A stretch of DNA of 8,485 bases from the NCBI GenBank assembly GCA_013696425.1, contig JACCYP010000259.1, positions 1 to 8,485 on the forward strand, in the 5' to 3' direction. Positions within the stretch are counted from its first letter, which is position 1, and each line of letters opens with the position of its first letter. Position numbers and translations under genes: made by a program. This DNA is from Thermoleophilaceae bacterium (GTDB lineage: Bacteria; Actinomycetota; Thermoleophilia; Solirubrobacterales; Thermoleophilaceae). Below the pieces are notes generated by a model. That model saw only the letters and a list, made by a program, of their open reading frames with translations. It ran no database searches and had not been told where the DNA came from. This document shows positions 1-5,321 of the stretch, in pieces.

Positions 1-58
1 GGTGGCCGAGGCCGTGTGCGCTATCTCAGCCCGCTGTCCCGCGAGCCCCCCTGTTTAC
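1..58 (-). promoter_or_regulatory. TPP (thiamine) riboswitch, 5' half, cut by window start
   Basis: Read on the minus strand, a run of six G (51-46) leads into a stem whose 5' arm is GCTCGC (46-41) and 3' arm GCGGGC (34-29; one G-U pair), with a 6-base loop. The stem is followed directly by TGAGA (28-24). This G-run, P2 stem and CTGAGA arrangement is the hallmark of the 5' half of the THI-box/TPP riboswitch. The second half, with the conserved GAACCTGAT and CGAAGGGA-like parts, would lie left of position 1 and cannot be seen. A TAGCAT hexamer at 71-66 could be the -10 element, which would put the transcript start close to the riboswitch 5' end; no good -35 is seen. The controlled gene would be a thiamine biosynthesis or transport gene beyond the window. 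The call rests on half of the motif only. Confidence 0.68.
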
Positions 59-124
59 GCCACCGATGCTATCCGGTCAGCCCGCGCCCCACCGCAGCCT
101 CCCAGGCTCCCCGCGCCCCATCCG

Positions 125-147
125 GCGGGTCCGCGCCGCTCACCCGC
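125..147 (-). terminator. Weak hairpin downstream of the acyltransferase gene, doubtful terminator
   Basis: In the 176 bases between the end of the acyltransferase gene and the window edge, the best structure outside the riboswitch is a 6-bp GC-rich stem (arms 125-130 and 142-147) with an 11-base loop. It lacks a T-tract on the minus strand, so it is not a canonical intrinsic terminator. The rest of 61-176 is very GC-rich and I see no supported gene in it. Plus-strand reading frames across it have arginine/proline-rich translations typical of non-coding or shadow frames. Confidence 0.2.
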
Positions 148-176
148 TCGGCCTCGGCCGCAAAGCCCGCGAAGCT

Positions 177-1388
177 CTACCCGCCGAGTGCTGCAGCCGG
201 GAGCTCGCCGAGCTCCGCCGCGAGCCCTTCGCCGAGTGCGCCCACGTCGGGGATCGCCTGGGCGTCCACGCACAGCCCGATATGCATGTCCTCCGCCAGC
301 GAGACCGCCGCCACCCGCAGTGCGTGCCGGCGGCCGATCTCGGCCAGGGTGAAGAACGCCTGCACCGGGCGGCCGAGGAAGGAGCGCGGCGTGCGCGGCC
401 CGGGCACGTTCGAGATCTCGACCGCGAACTCATGTGGGTCGGAGGCCAGCTTCTGAGCGATCCGCGAGATCGGGGAGTCGCCGTGCATCAGCACGTACAG
501 CGCGTCGGCGTCGTGGGCGGCCTTGCGCGCGCTCGTCTCCGCGCTGACAAGCCGGATGCGCTCGAGCGGGTCGCGCTCGCCGACGGGCAGGTCCACGAAC
601 AGGCACGAGTCGCGGTTGGCGACGGCGTGGGGGAGCTCGCCGGGGGTGTGCATCGACACGGGCACCTTCACGCGCACGTCGTGCACGCGCTCGTGGCGGC
701 ACTCGAGCCAGCGGCGGATGGCCCCCGCCGTCACGGCGAGCACCACGTCGTTCACGGTGGGTCCCGCCCCGGCGGCGTGCTCGGCCGCCTTGAGGCGCGC
801 GATCGAGCTGCTCGCGAACGCGACCGCGCGCTCCTTGCCGACCGGTGCGGCGAGCGCGCGGATCTCGTGCGATGGCCGCAATTCGCGGACAACGCTGCGC
901 ACCTTCGCATTGTCCGGCTTTCCCGCCGGCCTCGTGCGACCCGATACCAGGGCGTCCGGAGCCTGATCCCAAAGCATCTCGTCGCCGAGACGCATCACCG
1001 CGGTGCCATCTGCAAGGGCGTGATGGACCCGCCAGAAGAGAGCACCGCGGCCATCCGCGAGCACCGCCACATCGATGCACCAGAGCGGCCGGTCCCGTGG
1101 CAGGCGCTCGCCCATCAGCATTCCTGCCAGGACCTCGAGCCCACCGCCTTCGGCCGCGCGTACCTGCTTCGTCACCTCGAATACCGGATCCTCCTCCCAA
1201 GCCGGCGCGCCGTCACCGGGTGCCAGCCGGCGTCGCATGACCGGCCCCAGCCGCTCCTCGAGCCGCGCGCACACCTGTTCCACCGATACCGGCCGCTCGA
1301 GCACCGCGATCTTCATCGTGTGCCCGGCGATCGGGCCGTGCTCTAGGGCGAGGATCTGCGCGTCCTCGGGCCCGAGCGGCTCACGCAT
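177..1388 (-). CDS. WS/DGAT-type O-acyltransferase (wax ester synthase / diacylglycerol acyltransferase family), short form
   Basis: Family members transfer an acyl group from acyl-CoA to a long-chain alcohol or diacylglycerol, making wax esters or triacylglycerol at the membrane or lipid-body surface. The 403-residue protein opens with a family-typical LGPEDAQILALE stretch. It has the HHxxxDG catalytic motif as HHALADG at residues 122-128 (His123 the expected general base, by family analogy). The C-terminal condensation-like domain follows, with PTVNDVVLA, VPVSMHT, ISNVPGP and a final DMHIGLCVDAQ segment. It is shorter than the usual 450-470 residues, mostly through a short linker between halves. 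The ATG at 1388 is chosen because the family similarity begins right after it and it overlaps the stop of the VWA gene by one base (TGATG), suggesting translational coupling. A GGAGGGG lies 17 bases upstream, rather far. The frame extends upstream to 1457, but that part overlaps the VWA gene and looks unlike the family. The substrate is not deducible. Confidence 0.9.
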   Translation of the reverse strand: MREPLGPEDAQILALEHGPIAGHTMKIAVLERPVSVEQVCARLEERLGPVMRRRLAPGDGAPAWEEDPVFEVTKQVRAAEGGGLEVLAGMLMGERLPRDRPLWCIDVAVLADGRGALFWRVHHALADGTAVMRLGDEMLWDQAPDALVSGRTRPAGKPDNAKVRSVVRELRPSHEIRALAAPVGKERAVAFASSSIARLKAAEHAAGAGPTVNDVVLAVTAGAIRRWLECRHERVHDVRVKVPVSMHTPGELPHAVANRDSCLFVDLPVGERDPLERIRLVSAETSARKAAHDADALYVLMHGDSPISRIAQKLASDPHEFAVEISNVPGPRTPRSFLGRPVQAFFTLAEIGRRHALRVAAVSLAEDMHIGLCVDAQAIPDVGALGEGLAAELGELPAAALGG

Positions 1389-2764
1389 CAGGCCGGGGTC
1401 CGCTGCCCCTCCGTCAGCGCCCTCACGAACTCCTCGAGCTGCTTCACCGTCCAGCACTCGAACACGCCCTCGCAGTAGGACTCATACGCCTGGATCACCG
1501 AGTCGCCGTAGTTCCAGTACAGCCGCGGCTCGGGGTTGATCCAGAGCGTGCGCCCGGCGCGCTCGGAGATGCGCGCGAAGATGTCGGCGTGGGGCTCGCG
1601 GCCGTTGGTGCGCGCGTCGCCGAGCACGATCACGGTCGAGCGCGGGTCGAGGTCGTCGATCACCATCGTCAGGAACTCCTGCCAGACGCGCCCGTAGTCG
1701 GTGTAGCCGGAGACGTCGGCCACGCCGGCGTCGGTGGCGATCGCGCGCGAGACGGCCTGGAACGAGCGCTCGCGCTCGAACAGCTCGGTCACCTCCGAGA
1801 TCCGCTCCACGAACACGAACGAGCGCAGCTTGCGGAACGCGTCGTGGAGAGCGTGGAGCACGGAGAGGAAGAAGACGCTCGCGCTCGTGACGCTGGTCGA
1901 CACGTCGCAGAGCACGAACAGCTCGGGCCGTCGCGGGCGCCGGGGCTTCGTGATCACCTCCACAGGCACGCCGCCGGTCGAGAGCGAGTGGCGCAGCGTG
2001 CGGCGCATGTCGAGGACCTCGCTCTTGCGGTGCCCGCGCATCTCGTGGCTCTGGGTGGCGAGCCGGCGCTTCATCTGCGCCACCACCCGGTGCACGGCGG
2101 CGAGGTCCGAGAGCGGGTTGGAGGGCAGGGCGCGGTCGAGCTCGCGCAGCGGCCGCGCGGGCGGCAGCGCCTGGGTGCGCTCGATCAGGCCGCGCTCGAG
2201 CTCGCGGCGCAGGTGGCGCTCGAAACCTTTGAGGCGCTCGCGTGGCACCGACTCCGGGTCGGGCAGCTCGGCTCCCGCGGTCTCGCCCTTCAGGCCGAGC
2301 GCGCGGCGGATGCGCTGGACGTCGACTCCGATAACGCCCGAGCCCTCGCCCTGGCGCCCGAAGGCGGCGATCGCGAGCCGGGCGAGGTCGCGCATCTCGC
2401 CGTCGCTGCCCTCGCGGATCGCCTGGCGGATCTGCTCGCGCAGCTCCCCGAAGTCGAGGTTCTCGCCGCCGTCGTAGCGCTCCTCGGTGACCTCCTCGTC
2501 GAGAGCGCGCTGCTCGGTCGCGCGGAAGAACCAGCGATCGAAGATCAGCTCGAACACGCGCCGGTCCTCCTGGGACTTGGCGATGGTGGCGGCGAGCGCC
2601 TCCTTGAAGTCCTCCTGCTCGGTCCAGCTCACCTCCTGGAGCGCGGCGAAGGCGTCGAGCAGCTCGGACGTGCCGAGCGCCATTCCCTCCCGGCGCAGCT
2701 CGCCGGCGAAGTCGAGCAGACGCGGCGCGAAGCCGCTAACCGGTCTTGAGCCCGCCGATTCCAT
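1388..2764 (-). CDS. VWA domain-containing CoxE-like protein
   Basis: This 458-residue protein belongs to the VWA containing CoxE-like family that pairs with MoxR AAA+ ATPases. Such pairs act as chaperone-like or metal-insertion machines for a partner complex; in carboxydotrophs CoxD/CoxE mature CO dehydrogenase. The N-terminal two thirds is a helical, charged region. The VWA domain begins near residue 280 with LFVLCDVSTSV, giving an intact MIDAS DxSxS (Asp287, Ser289, Ser291). It continues to VIVLGDARTNG (Asp383) and the aromatic RTLWINPEPRLYWNYGDS segment typical of CoxE-like proteins. The ATG at 2764 lies inside the end of the MoxR gene (29-base overlap). The next in-frame ATG (residue 28) would remove conserved N-terminal sequence. 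No signal peptide or membrane segment is seen, so it is cytoplasmic. No CO dehydrogenase genes are in the window, so its client is unknown; the downstream acyltransferase is the only in-operon candidate visible. Confidence 0.92.
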   Translation of the reverse strand: MESAGSRPVSGFAPRLLDFAGELRREGMALGTSELLDAFAALQEVSWTEQEDFKEALAATIAKSQEDRRVFELIFDRWFFRATEQRALDEEVTEERYDGGENLDFGELREQIRQAIREGSDGEMRDLARLAIAAFGRQGEGSGVIGVDVQRIRRALGLKGETAGAELPDPESVPRERLKGFERHLRRELERGLIERTQALPPARPLRELDRALPSNPLSDLAAVHRVVAQMKRRLATQSHEMRGHRKSEVLDMRRTLRHSLSTGGVPVEVITKPRRPRRPELFVLCDVSTSVTSASVFFLSVLHALHDAFRKLRSFVFVERISEVTELFERERSFQAVSRAIATDAGVADVSGYTDYGRVWQEFLTMVIDDLDPRSTVIVLGDARTNGREPHADIFARISERAGRTLWINPEPRLYWNYGDSVIQAYESYCEGVFECWTVKQLEEFVRALTEGQRTPA

Positions 2765-3632
2765 CGCCCAGCTTCACGCCGACCCGCTCGGCCACCGTGT
2801 CGAGATCGCTTCGGTGCTTGACGATCGTGGTGAGCGTCTTCTCGAACATCTCCTGGTCGATGTCCTCGGCGCCGAGCAGCAGCAGGGCGCGCGCCCAGTC
2901 GATCGACTCGGCGATCGAGGGCGGCTTCTTCAGGTCGAGCTGGCGCACCATCTGCACGATCTCAACGAGCCGCCGCGCGAGCGTCTCGTCGAGTTCGGGC
3001 GCGTGCAGGCGCACGATCTCGAGCTCGCGCTTGGCGTCGGGGTAGTCGAGCCAGAGGTAGAGGCAGCGGCGCTTGAGCGCCTCGGTCAGCTCGCGTGAGT
3101 TGTTGCTCGTGAGAAGCACGAGCGGCTGGCTCTTGGCCTTCACCACGCCGAGCTCGGGGATCGAGATCTGGAAGTCGGAGAGCACCTCGAGCAGCATCGC
3201 CTCGAACTCCTGGTCGGTCTTGTCGATCTCGTCGATCAGGAGCACGACCGGCTCCTCCTCCGCGATGCCCTGCAGCAGCGGGCGGGAGAGCAGGAACTCC
3301 TCGCCGAAGATGTCGTCCTTCACCGTCTCCCAGCCGGTGTCGGCGGCCTCGGTCTGGATCCGCAGCAGCTGCTTGCGGTAGTTCCACTCGTACAGGGCCT
3401 TGGCCTCGTCGAGACCCTCGTAGCACTGCAGGCGGATCAGCTTGCGCTCGGTGGCGCGGGCGAGCGCCTTGGCGAGCTCGGTCTTGCCGACGCCCGCCGG
3501 GCCCTCGACCAGCACGGGCTTGCCGAGCCGGGAGGCGAGGAAGGCCACCAGAGCGGCCGATTCGCCCGCCAGATACCCGGAGCCGGCCAGCGCCTCCTTT
3601 ACTTCTTCGACGGACTGAAGCTCAGAACCCAC
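2736..3632 (-). CDS. MoxR-family AAA+ ATPase
   Basis: An ATPase of the MoxR branch of AAA+ proteins, expected to form a ring and act with the downstream VWA protein on a client complex. The 298-residue protein has Walker A GPAGVGKT at residues 44-51 (Lys50), the MoxR-typical CYEGLDEAKALYEWNY stretch near 70-85, Walker B VVLLIDEID with Asp134/Glu135, a sensor-1 LTSNNSREL segment, and a lid domain ending in VGVKLGDGIG. I chose the GTG at 3632 because homologues begin just before the SVEEVKEAL helix. A longer frame reaches an ATG at 3776, but its extra 48 residues are low-complexity and overlap the small divergent gene. There is no Shine-Dalgarno sequence before this GTG, but a TATCCT sits 7 bases upstream, compatible with a leaderless transcript. 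It is the first gene of the moxR-VWA-acyltransferase operon. Function is certain at family level only. Confidence 0.92.
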   Translation of the reverse strand: MGSELQSVEEVKEALAGSGYLAGESAALVAFLASRLGKPVLVEGPAGVGKTELAKALARATERKLIRLQCYEGLDEAKALYEWNYRKQLLRIQTEAADTGWETVKDDIFGEEFLLSRPLLQGIAEEEPVVLLIDEIDKTDQEFEAMLLEVLSDFQISIPELGVVKAKSQPLVLLTSNNSRELTEALKRRCLYLWLDYPDAKRELEIVRLHAPELDETLARRLVEIVQMVRQLDLKKPPSIAESIDWARALLLLGAEDIDQEMFEKTLTTIVKHRSDLDTVAERVGVKLGDGIGGLKTG

Positions 3633-3645
3633 GAAGCGGAGGATA
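3632..3645 (-). promoter_or_regulatory. Candidate -10 element for a leaderless moxR transcript
   Basis: On the minus strand TATCCT (3645-3640) fits the actinobacterial TANNNT -10 pattern and is followed by 7 bases and then the GTG at 3632. This is the spacing expected if transcription starts on the start codon. The -35 is poor (TTCCAG-like at about 19 bases), and the opposite strand of the same bases serves as the ribosome-binding site of the divergent gene, so the match could be accidental. Confidence 0.35.
3638..3643 (+). promoter_or_regulatory. Shine-Dalgarno site of the small membrane protein gene
   Basis: GGAGGA lies 10 bases before the ATG at 3654. It is one of the clearest ribosome-binding sites in the window, supports the small gene as real, and argues against extending moxR through this region. 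Confidence 0.65.
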
Positions 3646-3653
3646 CTTTCGCA

Positions 3654-3872
3654 ATGCCCCCCGCCTGGAACTGGCTCGCCCAGCTGCCCGATCTCCCCGA
3701 CCGAAGCGTCGGAACCGACCCCAAGGCCTACGTCTTTGTATTCGGCCTCGGGTTCCTCGTGGCCATCATCGGCCACGTCGTGCAGTCGAAGCTCGCGGTG
3801 GCCATCGGGGTCGCCCTCGTGATGGCCGCGACCGTGATCGCACCGCTCGTGTTCGCGCTCAGCGGGGGCTGA
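3654..3872 (+). CDS. Small two-helix membrane protein, unknown function
   Basis: A 72-residue protein I do not recognise as a named family. After a polar 25-residue N-terminus rich in Pro and Asp it has two hydrophobic stretches, about residues 26-43 and 47-69, separated by a short HVVQSK turn. This predicts a membrane hairpin with a short loop and almost no C-terminal tail. A strong ribosome-binding site precedes the ATG. The gene diverges from moxR with only 21 bases between start codons, so its promoter must lie inside the moxR 5' coding region. It converges on the GNAT gene downstream. A role with the MoxR/VWA module is possible from position only. Confidence 0.7.
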   Translation: MPPAWNWLAQLPDLPDRSVGTDPKAYVFVFGLGFLVAIIGHVVQSKLAVAIGVALVMAATVIAPLVFALSGG

Positions 3873-3888
3873 ACCGGCGATTTGTTGA

Positions 3889-3918
3889 GTTGTGCATGTA
3901 GAGCCTGCCTAGCGCAAC
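3889..3918. terminator. Weak hairpin between convergent genes
   Basis: The 59-base gap between the convergent membrane-protein and GNAT genes holds a 7-bp stem (arms 3889-3895 and 3912-3918, one G-U pair) with a 16-base loop. An alternative TTGTTG/CAACAA pairing exists between 3882-3887 and 3915-3920. The placement suits a bidirectional terminator, but the stem is weak and has no clean T-tract. Confidence 0.2.
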
Positions 3919-3931
3919 AATGCGGCCGCGG

Positions 3932-4414
3932 CTAGAGCGAGCGCTGCATGAACAGGGCGCGGCCGCCGGGCGCCACCTGCTTGTAGTCGAACCCGGTTGC
4001 CCTGTAGAGGGCCAGGGCGCCTTCGTTCTCGTCCTGGACGTCGAGCTCGATCCGCGCGCAGCCGCGTTCGCGGGCCACGTCCATGCCGAACTCCACGAGC
4101 AGGCGGCCGAGGCCCGTGCCGCGGGCGGGTTCCGCCACGAAGAGGTCCTCGAGCCAGGCGTCCTCGGTGCCGGTCCAGACCGATGCGCGGAAGCGCAGCT
4201 GGGCCACGCCGCTCGCGCCGGCGTCCTTCGACACCTCGCCGAGGAGAAAGACCCCGTCGCCGCGGGCCTGGATCCGCTCGACGCTCTTCGCGATCGAGTC
4301 GGTGCGCGGCCGGTCGTTGCCGAAGAAGTCCCTGAACTCGCCCAGCAGGCGAGCGACCTCAGCGACCTCGGACGGCGAGGCGACCCAGACGCGCGGTGTG
4401 CCGGGGGAGCTCAT
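3932..4414 (-). CDS. GNAT family N-acetyltransferase
   Basis: A 160-residue single-domain GNAT enzyme, which would move an acetyl group from acetyl-CoA to an amine of an unknown substrate. The acetyl-CoA pyrophosphate-binding signature is at residues 98-103 (RGTGLG), preceded by the beta-4 strand WLEDLFVAEPA and followed by the helix GRLLVEFGMDVARERG. The C-terminal half, IELDVQDENEGALALYRATGF, is the classical beta-5/alpha-4 part (Asn130, Tyr137). The ATG at 4414 lies 56 bases inside the end of the upstream small GNAT-like gene. No alternative start is evident near it: the nearby valines are GTC codons. The two are probably co-transcribed from the 4679-4707 promoter. Substrate is not deducible. 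Confidence 0.88.
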   Translation of the reverse strand: MSSPGTPRVWVASPSEVAEVARLLGEFRDFFGNDRPRTDSIAKSVERIQARGDGVFLLGEVSKDAGASGVAQLRFRASVWTGTEDAWLEDLFVAEPARGTGLGRLLVEFGMDVARERGCARIELDVQDENEGALALYRATGFDYKQVAPGGRALFMQRSL

Positions 4415-4673
4415 GCACGGCCGAGTCTGCCATCTGGCCGGCTCGCATCTCGAGCAGCTCCACCAGGTCGCTGGTCTCCGTGAACGGGTCGGCCACCACC
4501 TGGCGGCTGCGAAGGGAGATCGCAGCCAGCGGCTTACCGTCCCGGGAGGCGATCAGCGCCTGACCCCGGAGGGGGCGGGCGGAGTCGAGGAATGCGAGGC
4601 GCCGGACGGCGTCCTCGTCGTGCTCTGTGGCCCAACGGACCGATATGTGGGAGTTGAGTAGTTCCATAACCAT
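4359..4673 (-). CDS. Small GNAT-like half-domain protein
   Basis: A 104-residue protein resembling short actinobacterial proteins of the pattern '...A..LDSA.PL.G..L.A...G...AA.SL...R.VADPF..T..LV.LL..RA'. Here these elements are LDSARPLRG (29-37), AAISL (50-54), VVADPFTETSDLVELLEMRAGQ (59-80). The order of helix, strand and strand resembles the N-terminal half of a GNAT fold, but the acetyl-CoA-binding loop (RxxGxG) is absent, so catalysis alone is unlikely. I chose the ATG at 4673 because it sits exactly where a leaderless transcript from the 4679-4707 promoter would begin. An ATG at 4667 and a TTG at 4679 are alternatives. The last 18 or so residues overlap the 5' end of the GNAT gene in another frame. 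It could be a regulatory or partner subunit of that GNAT; this is inference from position. Confidence 0.72.
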   Translation of the reverse strand: MVMELLNSHISVRWATEHDEDAVRRLAFLDSARPLRGQALIASRDGKPLAAISLRSRQVVADPFTETSDLVELLEMRAGQMADSAVHELPRHTARLGRLAVRGR

Positions 4674-4678
4674 CAACA

Positions 4679-4707
4679 ACCGTATACCGGTTACCGTAAC
4701 CTGTCAA
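4679..4707 (-). promoter_or_regulatory. Promoter of the small GNAT-like / GNAT operon
   Basis: On the minus strand a perfect consensus -35 TTGACA (4707-4702) is followed by a 17-base spacer and a -10 TACGGT (4684-4679). The ATG at 4673 begins 6 bases after the -10, which places the likely transcription start on or next to the start codon. No Shine-Dalgarno sequence precedes it, consistent with a leaderless message. This is the best promoter I can see in the window. Confidence 0.6.
4689..4701. promoter_or_regulatory. Palindromic operator candidate in a promoter spacer
   Basis: GGTTAC-C-GTAACC is a perfect 13-base inverted repeat lying entirely between the -35 and -10 of the minus-strand promoter, the classic position for a repressor site. 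A related sequence, GTTTACTG (4712-4719), matches GGTTACCG (4689-4696) at 6 of 8 positions and lies 23 bases away, about two helical turns. The divergent CGNR regulator starting at 4742 is a possible binder, by proximity only. Confidence 0.45.
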
Positions 4708-4741
4708 ACACGTTTACTGGTGATAGGCTTAAGCAGCGCTA

Positions 4742-5299
4742 ATGGCACACGAGCATCAGATCGCACCCGGCCGGCTGGAACTCGTACGCGAGTTCGTGAA
4801 CTCGATCGACATCGAGCACGGGCCCGAGGAGCTCACCGACCCGAAGGCGCTCGGCGCCTGGCTGAGAAAGCGCGACCTGCTCGCCGCGAACGTGAAGCTC
4901 ACGCAGCCGGACCTCGACCGCGCGATCGCCGTGCGCGAGGCCCTGCGCGCCGTGCTGCTCGCCCACAACGGCCAGGAGCTCGAGCCCGCGACCATCAGGA
5001 CCCTCAACGACGTGGGCTGTGACGCGCCCTTCAAGCTCCGCTTCCACGAGGACGCCGACCCCGAGCTCGTGACGCAGGGAGAGGGGGTCGACAAGGCCCT
5101 CGGCAGCCTCATGGGGATAGTGGCCGCCTCGATCGCCGACGACACGTGGGAGCGACTCAAGGCCTGCCCCTGGCACACCTGCCTGTGGGCCTTCTACGAC
5201 AACTCCAAGAACCGCTCCGGCACCTGGTGCTCGATGGAGGAATGCGGCAACCGCGCCAAGGCGAAGGCCTACAGGGAGCGCCAGAAACTAAAGGCGTAG
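4742..5299 (+). CDS. ABATE/CGNR zinc-finger putative transcriptional regulator
   Basis: The 185-residue protein matches the actinobacterial family with an N-terminal ABATE (stress-induced, putative transcription regulation) domain and a C-terminal CGNR zinc finger. The N-terminal part reads LELVREFVNSIDIE, then LTDPKALGAWL and AIAVREALRAVLLAHNG, all family-typical. The finger has Cys142 and Cys147 (CPWHTC), then Cys163 and Cys168 (CSMEEC), the last beginning the diagnostic CGNR at 168-171. It is followed by a basic tail, AKAKAYRER, expected to contact DNA. No Shine-Dalgarno sequence precedes the ATG and no convincing plus-strand promoter is seen. A TAGGCT at 4724-4729 is the best -10-like hexamer. 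It diverges from the small GNAT-like gene across an operator-like palindrome and is followed after 22 bases by citrate synthase, suggesting a shared transcript. Ligand and targets are unknown. Confidence 0.9.
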   Translation: MAHEHQIAPGRLELVREFVNSIDIEHGPEELTDPKALGAWLRKRDLLAANVKLTQPDLDRAIAVREALRAVLLAHNGQELEPATIRTLNDVGCDAPFKLRFHEDADPELVTQGEGVDKALGSLMGIVAASIADDTWERLKACPWHTCLWAFYDNSKNRSGTWCSMEECGNRAKAKAYRERQKLKA

Positions 5300-5303
5300 A
5301 GGC

Positions 5304-5309
5304 GGAGGT
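5304..5309 (+). promoter_or_regulatory. Shine-Dalgarno site deciding the GTG start of citrate synthase
   Basis: GGAGGT lies in the 22-base gap after the CGNR gene, 12 bases before the GTG at 5322. The spacing is slightly long, but this is the only good site, and no other start codon precedes the conserved N-terminus. Confidence 0.55.
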
Positions 5310-5321
5310 AATCTTTCCACC

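Noticed and set aside
1..64. GGTGGC/GCCACC inverted repeat suggesting a tRNA or cobalamin element
   Set aside because: No T-arm or anticodon arm can be folded, and the cobalamin core is absent. The minus-strand TPP aptamer half explains the region better.
66..1346. Long plus-strand reading frame opposite the acyltransferase gene
   Set aside because: It is a GC-rich shadow of the WS/DGAT gene: His/Arg-rich translation with no recognisable motif, while the minus frame has HHxxxDG and family-typical sequence throughout.
1389..1457. Extending the acyltransferase upstream to the start at 1457
   Set aside because: The extra 23 residues overlap the VWA gene, are unlike the family N-terminus and would destroy the neat TGATG stop/start overlap.
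1589..2749. 386-codon plus-strand frame opposite the VWA gene
   Set aside because: Leu/Ala/Glu/His-rich shadow frame without domain sequence. The minus strand encodes an intact VWA domain with MIDAS residues.
1388..3632. Assigning the MoxR/VWA pair as CO dehydrogenase maturation genes coxD/coxE
   Set aside because: Family similarity alone does not show this, and no CO dehydrogenase subunit or other cox gene is present in the window.
3633..3776. Longer MoxR start at ATG 3776
   Set aside because: The added 48 residues are low-complexity, lie outside the family domain and overlap the small membrane-protein gene, which has a strong ribosome-binding site.
3922..3929. GCGGCCGC palindrome as a regulatory site
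   Set aside because: An 8-base all-GC palindrome is expected by chance in DNA of this composition, and it lies at the gene end with no supporting signals.
4674..4679. TTG at 4679 as start of the half-GNAT gene
   Set aside because: It lies inside the predicted -10 region of the gene's own promoter; the ATG at 4673 fits a leaderless start better.
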